A stretch of 63,626 bases of DNA from assembly GCF_001949145.1 (NCBI RefSeq), contig NW_019091384.1, positions 2,131,198 to 2,194,823 of the forward strand, written 5' to 3'. Positions 58,401 to 63,626 of the stretch are shown in pieces. The notes under the pieces are model-generated. The model was not told the origin of the DNA and searched no databases. It was given only the letters and a program-made list of their open reading frames with translations. Source of the stretch: Acanthaster planci. Its lineage: Eukaryota; Echinodermata; Asteroidea; Valvatida; Acanthasteridae. How positions within the stretch are numbered: the first letter of the stretch is position 1; the number at the start of each line of letters is the position of its first letter. A program made the position numbers and the translations under genes.

Positions 58401-61400
58401 CAGACATAATTATTTGGTAATGAATATATGATACTACACACTAATATCGTACACACTAAACACAATCATAGCAGGTTTTTAAAACCTGAGAGTTGGTCTT
58501 TAAAATATTAGTTAAAACGTTAGCACTAAGTTTTGTTTATATAGCTTGTCCTCCAACTGTGCCTTATTGCTTCTGTGAATAGGCCGATTGAAGGTCGTTT
58601 TTAAATGCTCAAGACATGAAACACGCTGTTCTACAGGGTGTCTTGAAAAGGAAACCTACATTAGAGAGTTTGTTTCTTGAGTAAGACTAATTATTTTTGT
58701 TAATGGTAAATATAATCTGTTTACGGTGTCGTCTTCTTTCGTATGACATCACGAAATCTACATTTCCGTCAAACATGACTGAGCACATAGTAATTAAATG
58801 GACAGTGTCAAAAATTGCATTGCACCAGATGCGTTGTAGCTTTTACAAAGAGTGACGCATTATACACTATCAAAATCATTAATTCAAAGGCAACCACGGT
58901 TAGGGGCTTCTGTCTGTCACAACATAATCCCAGTGCCCTTCAAATTAGAAAAATAAATATTAAAAAATGAAAAAATAAAAGATAATAAATTATATTGTCT
59001 CTTCTGTCTTCACAAAAACACCTCTGGTCAACACGTATTCACGTTAAGACGCTTTGTGTTTAGATGTTTTCCTTCTTAAATTTGTAACTTTTGAAAAGCA
59101 ACTTCCCGTTATTCCTGCGTGTTCCGCTTCGCAGTCGCAGTGGTGAAAACAAGTGTGCGCAGAGCACAGTGCATTATAGGACAAGTTTGAGCGACGGCTA
59201 CAGAGAATTATAGATCGACTAACACGGCCGGAACGATGGCTGGTTTGACCGATCTACTCGACAATTTGGGACCAGGCCCAGGGGGTCGCACCGCTGGTTA
59301 TCAATAGCTGATTTCATTAATCATTACAGAGGGAACCATTCACATGAAAATAATAGTAAGAGACTTTAATGACTGTGTACGCTGCTAGAATCGCAACCAA
59401 CGGTGAAATGTAAGTAATGATGAGATTTTAAAACTTGACTGACTGGGGTCGTTCGAGTATAACTGAATTGCGCATGCGCGTTATTAAAAGGCAATTGACT
59501 GCTGGACTGTAGTTTCTTTCTCACTGTTACGTCAGAAAATACATTTCTTTTTAAATTTCTAGCTCATGTGAGGGGAGAGTTTATCGCCAAAGTTAAGAGA
59601 CAGACAAAACAAAAACGTATGGACAAAAAGATCCTGAGTCTCTCTTGGTGAACAGTTGGTCTATTTGCGCGGTGAACCTCGACAATGAGATTCGCCAAAG
59701 AAAGAGCAAGATGCGAGTCAGTGCTCGCAAATCGACAGGATACCCGCAAATCGGTTATTGCACGCAAATCGGCATGTGGGCTGTCAAATCGCCCGAACTA
59801 TGGTACCGAAATGACCGTAATTTAAAATAACATAATTTGGTGTAAACTGAATCGTGGGACGTCTGAGAAGAAACAAAATCGTTGCAGTAGCCGAGATCCG
59901 TGGAACAGAAATCGGCAAGACTCGATCTATACGGGCAAAAGGTATTGCTTCATGGAAGACGGACTTGGGTGCAAGTGCTGGTGCTGTAAGCTATAGTCTA
60001 CAAACGTCAGTCATGGACACAATTGACAAAATGCTTGCCACCAGGGCATAAAGGGGGGCCAGAAATATGCAGAAGTCCACTCAGGGACGAGAGTGCCTCT
60101 ACCCTGGCGCGATGCTAAGTTGTGGAGTGCGTGCACCATAAGAGAAACGGGAGGACATAAAACCAATTCTGACAAAAAGCTCAATGGCCGATGAATCTTT
60201 ACACCAAACCTAGAATTGATTTTGCCACTTTGAAATTATGTTGGCCCAAGTATGTTGGCCCCACAAACTATCGATGAGGTAAAATGATCTTTGATCGATA
60301 GACCAATCGTCAAAATCGGATACTTTATTTATACTGTCGGTAACATTGTTGCAGTTTGGAGGTATCCATTCTGGCAAAATAGAGATATTACGCTTCAAAC
60401 AGAGCGGAAAATGGACAAGGTTGGGACTGGAAATCTGGTTTAGGGTTACTGTGAACGAGAACGCAAGGAGTGTTGGTACTGTCAGTGTACATCTTGGTGC
60501 TCCATCAACCATTTTAATAAGGCCGCCAATTCGCGCCAAGTGGAACCACGTGACATCTCTACTAGCGACCAAGTGCCGTTGATCGTACGTCAGGTTTCGA
60601 GAATTGGCTACGTAGCCGCCGTAACCCGTGTCGCTAGCGTCTGAGCAAACGGGACGTGTGGGTGTACGCTTGAACTTAATGTAAAACCTCTTCAGAAGGT
60701 CTAAGTTGGATTGCCAAAACGCCAATTTAGCGATAACGGGATGTGATATGTGAATTGGGTCGTGTGAAAGTCTGGTTTTGATGGCGGGCTACATTTTTTA
60801 TTCCCTTCCTTCTTGAGAATTGCGGCGGAGTATGGCTGTCTTCCCGAGACATGCTCCCGGTGAGATTATACGCGGAAATCTATACCAGGTACGAATGGGA
60901 CAGAGGGGTACCCCCACCCAACAAGTCTAATCCCTATACACACTCCAGCTTATTGTCACTTAACAAACCCCCCAGAGGCCTGAAAAAAATTCAGCACAAG
61001 GGTGGGGGTGTCTCTCTGTCTCATAGTTTGCATCAAATGCGGAAATCTGATGGAGAATAAAACTCTTTATGCAAGGGTATGAGCTACCCATGGAATGATT
61101 ACATTACCAAGTATATGCATTGTATTAGACGGTACAATACGCTCGCACCTGTCGTGCAAAAACGAAAAGAAATTCTCGTTTGCGGCCCAAACTCGCCCAT
61201 AGCATGATGCTGCGCTGGTTCCCGCCGTGCTGCGCACAAACAAGGGACACGTGTGTACGTGTGGCAACCAGTCTATATATCCCGGTCGAAATAGCGTGTA
61301 TATTGGTCGCACAAGCATGCAATTACCCTACAGCAGCAGGTCGAAAAGAAAAAAAAGGAATGTTCCAAAAGATTTCTTCAAGATAATCCACAGAACTTGG

Positions 61401-62076
61401 TCTATTGTATGTAGTTTCTGTGTTTACGAGTATAATTGAAGTTGTTTTGCTCGTACTTGAAGCGAGCGTGTTTCCACAACATTTCCTGCCGCGGCACGAG
61501 GTTTATTGCGGCCCCTCTGCATGCATCACGCATGCTTACAATGCATGCATGCTGCCTTATTTTGCCATCATCAAGTCGCTAGATTTGTTTGTCGCTCTGT
61601 GCATTCTAGTGTGGAACTGAGCTCCCTATTGTTTTGTTGATCTAAAGGAAGCTTCCACGTTAGTCATGATATGGGTAGCAATGACCAATTCCCTGTTATA
61701 TAACGATATTACGTCAAAGCAGTGGGCTTGATCTTTAAGTCGTGCTACAAAATTGGGACGATGGAAAGATTGAACATAAATAATCGGGATATGCGATCCA
61801 AAGAACATACGCAAAGCATGTAATTACCGTGCGATTTGATTACTTCATTACTTGTCATAATTTGCAGATGATCCCAGCCAGACATTCCGCTTTTGCGTGG
61901 ACGGACCAGCGGATGAGAGGGCCACCTGGAAGGTTCTGTTCTGCTTAGACAACGACTTTAGTGCCGCGATGCCTTTGCCTCCAACCTGTTCCCAGCCTGT
62001 TGCCTTCGTGTCTCTCCTTGCTCGTTTCTCTGACGAGGAGATGGCAGGTCAACAAATCTTAGCGTGCATTCCCTAG
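55405..62076 (+). CDS. Small secreted cysteine-containing protein, unrecognised family
   Basis: Three exons (55405-55500, 56416-56506, 61868-62076) give 131 aa. Exon 1 encodes a clear signal peptide (MLSAKVLILLFLTIQAKG) then FWDDGSQDPTYSHL. Exon 2 gives a CxxxxxxCxxC block (LTCNDAGTTCQLCYV) ending in the basic ARGRRYL. Exon 3 gives FRFCVDGPADERATWKVLFC and then PTCSQPVAF. The mature part has seven cysteines, so disulfides and extracellular function are likely. I do not know the family. The exon 2 to exon 3 join keeps the frame (C|AT) across a 5.4-kb intron. The end is uncertain: the frame reads to a stop at 62074-62076, or a weak donor at 62047 (GCAG|GTCAAC) could lead on to further exons. 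Confidence 0.55.
56836..57249 (-). other. Unrecognised 137-codon open frame
   Basis: It reads METASVALYGRPCLAKNLCC and later ELVQVVTHLEQKMISIRRIR. It is cysteine-rich at the start, with a run of Lys from an A-tract, then helical and basic. No family is recognised. The lysine run and nearby retroelement make a decayed transposon frame as likely as a host exon. Confidence 0.2.
60210..60745 (-). mobile_element. Remnant of a DIRS/Ngaro-type retroelement (RNase H region)
   Basis: The minus-strand frame contains LAFWQSNLDLLKRF, then PVCSDASDTGYGGYVAN, a typical RNase H start after the reverse transcriptase connection. It ends with EWIPPNCNNVTDSINKVSDF and SLWGQHT, which in intact elements reads like EWIPR-N-AD-SK-DF-DDW and LD-LWGPHT. 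The part between has lost its expected motifs, suggesting internal decay or frameshift, and no complete reverse transcriptase was found. It is a dead copy inside the secreted-protein gene intron. Confidence 0.65.
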
Positions 62077-63501
62077 AATTCGAATATCTAGCATGCGTGT
62101 CTTCTTTGGCAAGAGTTCATTTTTATCAGTTGAATAACGGAAACTATAAGAGGAAAAAAAGTCTCCGAAATGTTCCTTCAAAGTTTACACACGCAGTGCT
62201 TAACCACCGAACCCTTCCTTTGTAGCATCAATTTAATAAAAAATAATGAAAAGATAACATCACGGTACAGATATGTCTGTCAATGACTATTTGGAAAATT
62301 AAAGTCAGGGAACAATTTTTCTTTCCTTCGAAAGACTCATTAGTGCTTAGGAATTTTTCAAAACTTTGCAGTTTTTCCGGGGTGGAAAATTACAAGAGGG
62401 TTCAGGTATTAGAACATATAGCTGAATAAGTGAATTGATATTTTGTCTTCATAATGATTAATTGTCTAGGTTTGGTACATTACAAGCGTAGAAGCGGACT
62501 GTGTAATATTGCTTTTGTTACCCTTACCCTATTCACCATCAGTGACTTTTTGTTGTGTAATTAAGGAAGGGGTTAGTTGGTAAGTAATCATTGGAATTTC
62601 AGCTCACGTTTTGAATCAATTTGGGAAGTACTTTGCGCGCCTCACTGAATGCAAAGCACACCCGTCCTCCATAATGTGCATAAGTCCTTTGTCATTTTAT
62701 TGCTCGTTTTTTATGCGTGAGTGAACATGCATATGTTCGTTTCCATGGATTGAAACTTCCTACATATGTTTAAGGCTCGGCCCGGCTCGGCTGTAAGCCT
62801 TGGTTCAAGAACAAAAAGGCTCTGTGGCGATATCAGAAAAATATGATGGGGGGGGGGATTCCGCCCCAGCTCTTTTGAGGGTTAAGCTGCATTGGTTTTC
62901 GTCAGGAAATTAAGCACATTCATCCGGATATAACTTGTAATGTAAATTTCGTCATCTAGAAACGAGTTTAGTAATCAGAGGCCACGTCGGGTTAGGGACT
63001 TTGAGCAAGTGCACCGTTACCGTAGGGAAACATAAGTTTTAGACAGCCTTCCTCATCTGTGGGCCATAATCAAGTCAATAAAAATTTAAGAACACGCCAT
63101 CCAATTATGCAAACGCTAATAATATAGTCTCTCTTCGAATCGTTATACCAGTGTTACCATATATCTTTTACCGAATATCACGACTGATTATTTGTCAGTA
63201 GGTTGGAAGGAGCTGTTTCTTTTATGCTGTGATACTGGGACGATAGGAGCCAAGATACAACTTTCTAAAACAATACATGTCTTTCGAGGAATACTATATT
63301 TTATCTTTTACTGTGAGCACCGAGTGTGTTCAGGACAAAAATCCCTTGAAGTCGTCCACCAATTTGCAATCTAAAGGGTTGAAACTTTCTTAAACGTGGA
63401 ACATTCAACTTTGACACACTTTTGGTGTTACGTATATTGAAAAGGGCACTTTTTAAAACATTTTTAAAATATAAATGCTGTTTCTTTGATGTCGATCACA
63501 G
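62077..63501. other. Non-coding stretch before the edge exon
   Basis: No exon is firmly recognised. A 24-bp word at 63235-63258 resembles exon 1 of the secreted-protein gene (see findings). Confidence 0.35.
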
Positions 63502-63578
63502 AAGGGGTTTTTCTGTTGAAAATGTCAACCCAAATTTTCTTATCGAACACATTGTGGAGAAAGAGGTGCTTACTGCCC
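63502..63578 (+). CDS. Candidate exon with CARD-like peptide (partial gene at window edge)
   Basis: A 77-bp segment follows a good acceptor (ATCACAG, 63501) and ends at a consensus donor (GCCC|GTAAGTG). In the frame entered in phase 2 it reads RGFSVENVNPNFLIEHIVEK then EVLTA. The pattern, Leu/Ile spacing ending in hydrophobic-x-x-x-hydrophobic-LT, resembles helices 1-2 of CARD domains ('LxxNIxxxxLLDHLxxxxVLT'). The other two frames give a stop or unstructured peptide. With one short exon this stays tentative. It could belong to a gene continuing to the right. Confidence 0.35.
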
Positions 63579-63626
63579 GTAAGTGTTACACTTTTATATC
63601 ATCGAAGAAAAGAACATCTCGAACGT

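Larger units (their letters stand above)
56507..61867. other. Long second intron of the secreted-protein gene
   Basis: AT-rich, with a minus-strand open frame (56836-57249) of unknown nature and a DIRS-type remnant near 60210-60745. No plus-strand exon in between was recognised, although an extra small exon cannot be excluded. Confidence 0.4.

Noticed and set aside
60210-60725. Intact host gene for the RNase H-like frame
   Set aside because: The core between the two conserved ends lacks the expected catalytic residues, and upstream reverse transcriptase is missing; it is a retroelement remnant.

Overview
The window is eukaryotic. Genes are split by GT-AG introns of roughly 0.4-5 kb, separated by AT-rich non-coding DNA and crowded with short inverted-repeat elements and minisatellites. 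The palindromic word TACATGTA is very frequent, and there is a DIRS-type retroelement remnant. Together with animal-specific gene content (PAFAH1B2/3, DCAF8, PSMD9, ATP5PF), this points to a marine invertebrate. A deuterostome such as an echinoderm (sea star) is my best guess, but the species is not proven. Long open frames in most of the window are chance ORFs; the real genes were rebuilt exon by exon from splice sites, reading phase and remembered family sequences.

Layout, left to right. (1) 2371-7130, minus strand: a complete 5-exon PAFAH1B catalytic subunit (223 aa). (2) 9015-16651, plus strand: a 6-coding-exon protein (246 aa) with a GYPPQ-rich head, an amphipathic helix and a beta-trefoil-like body; its introns hold a 74-bp minisatellite and a large fold-back. 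(3) 20125-24409, minus strand: a 6-coding-exon PSMD9, the PDZ-containing proteasome assembly chaperone (202 aa). A 35-bp minisatellite in its last intron repeats the gene's own 5' splice site. (4) 27213-38941, plus strand: DCAF8, a WD40 substrate receptor for CUL4-DDB1 ligases (721 aa from 8 coding exons). Two of its exons occur a second time 1.6 kb downstream, each copy ending at a single N. (5) 38942-47968: a gene-poor stretch of minisatellites and hairpin elements. (6) 47969-50039, minus strand: ATP5PF, the coupling factor 6 of mitochondrial ATP synthase (108 aa), with a likely non-coding first exon near 53.2 kb. (7) 54278-54565, minus strand: a well-formed but unrecognised exon. (8) 55405-62076, plus strand: a small secreted cysteine-containing protein (131 aa as modelled) whose long second intron contains a DIRS remnant. 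(9) 63502-63578, plus strand: an isolated exon at the edge whose peptide looks like the start of a CARD domain.

The first five genes alternate in strand, giving divergent pairs (PAFAH1B/trefoil gene, PSMD9/DCAF8) and convergent pairs (trefoil/PSMD9, DCAF8/ATP5PF). PSMD9 and DCAF8 both act in ubiquitin-proteasome proteolysis; otherwise the neighbours share no pathway that I can see. No CRISPR, rRNA or functional tRNA gene was seen.
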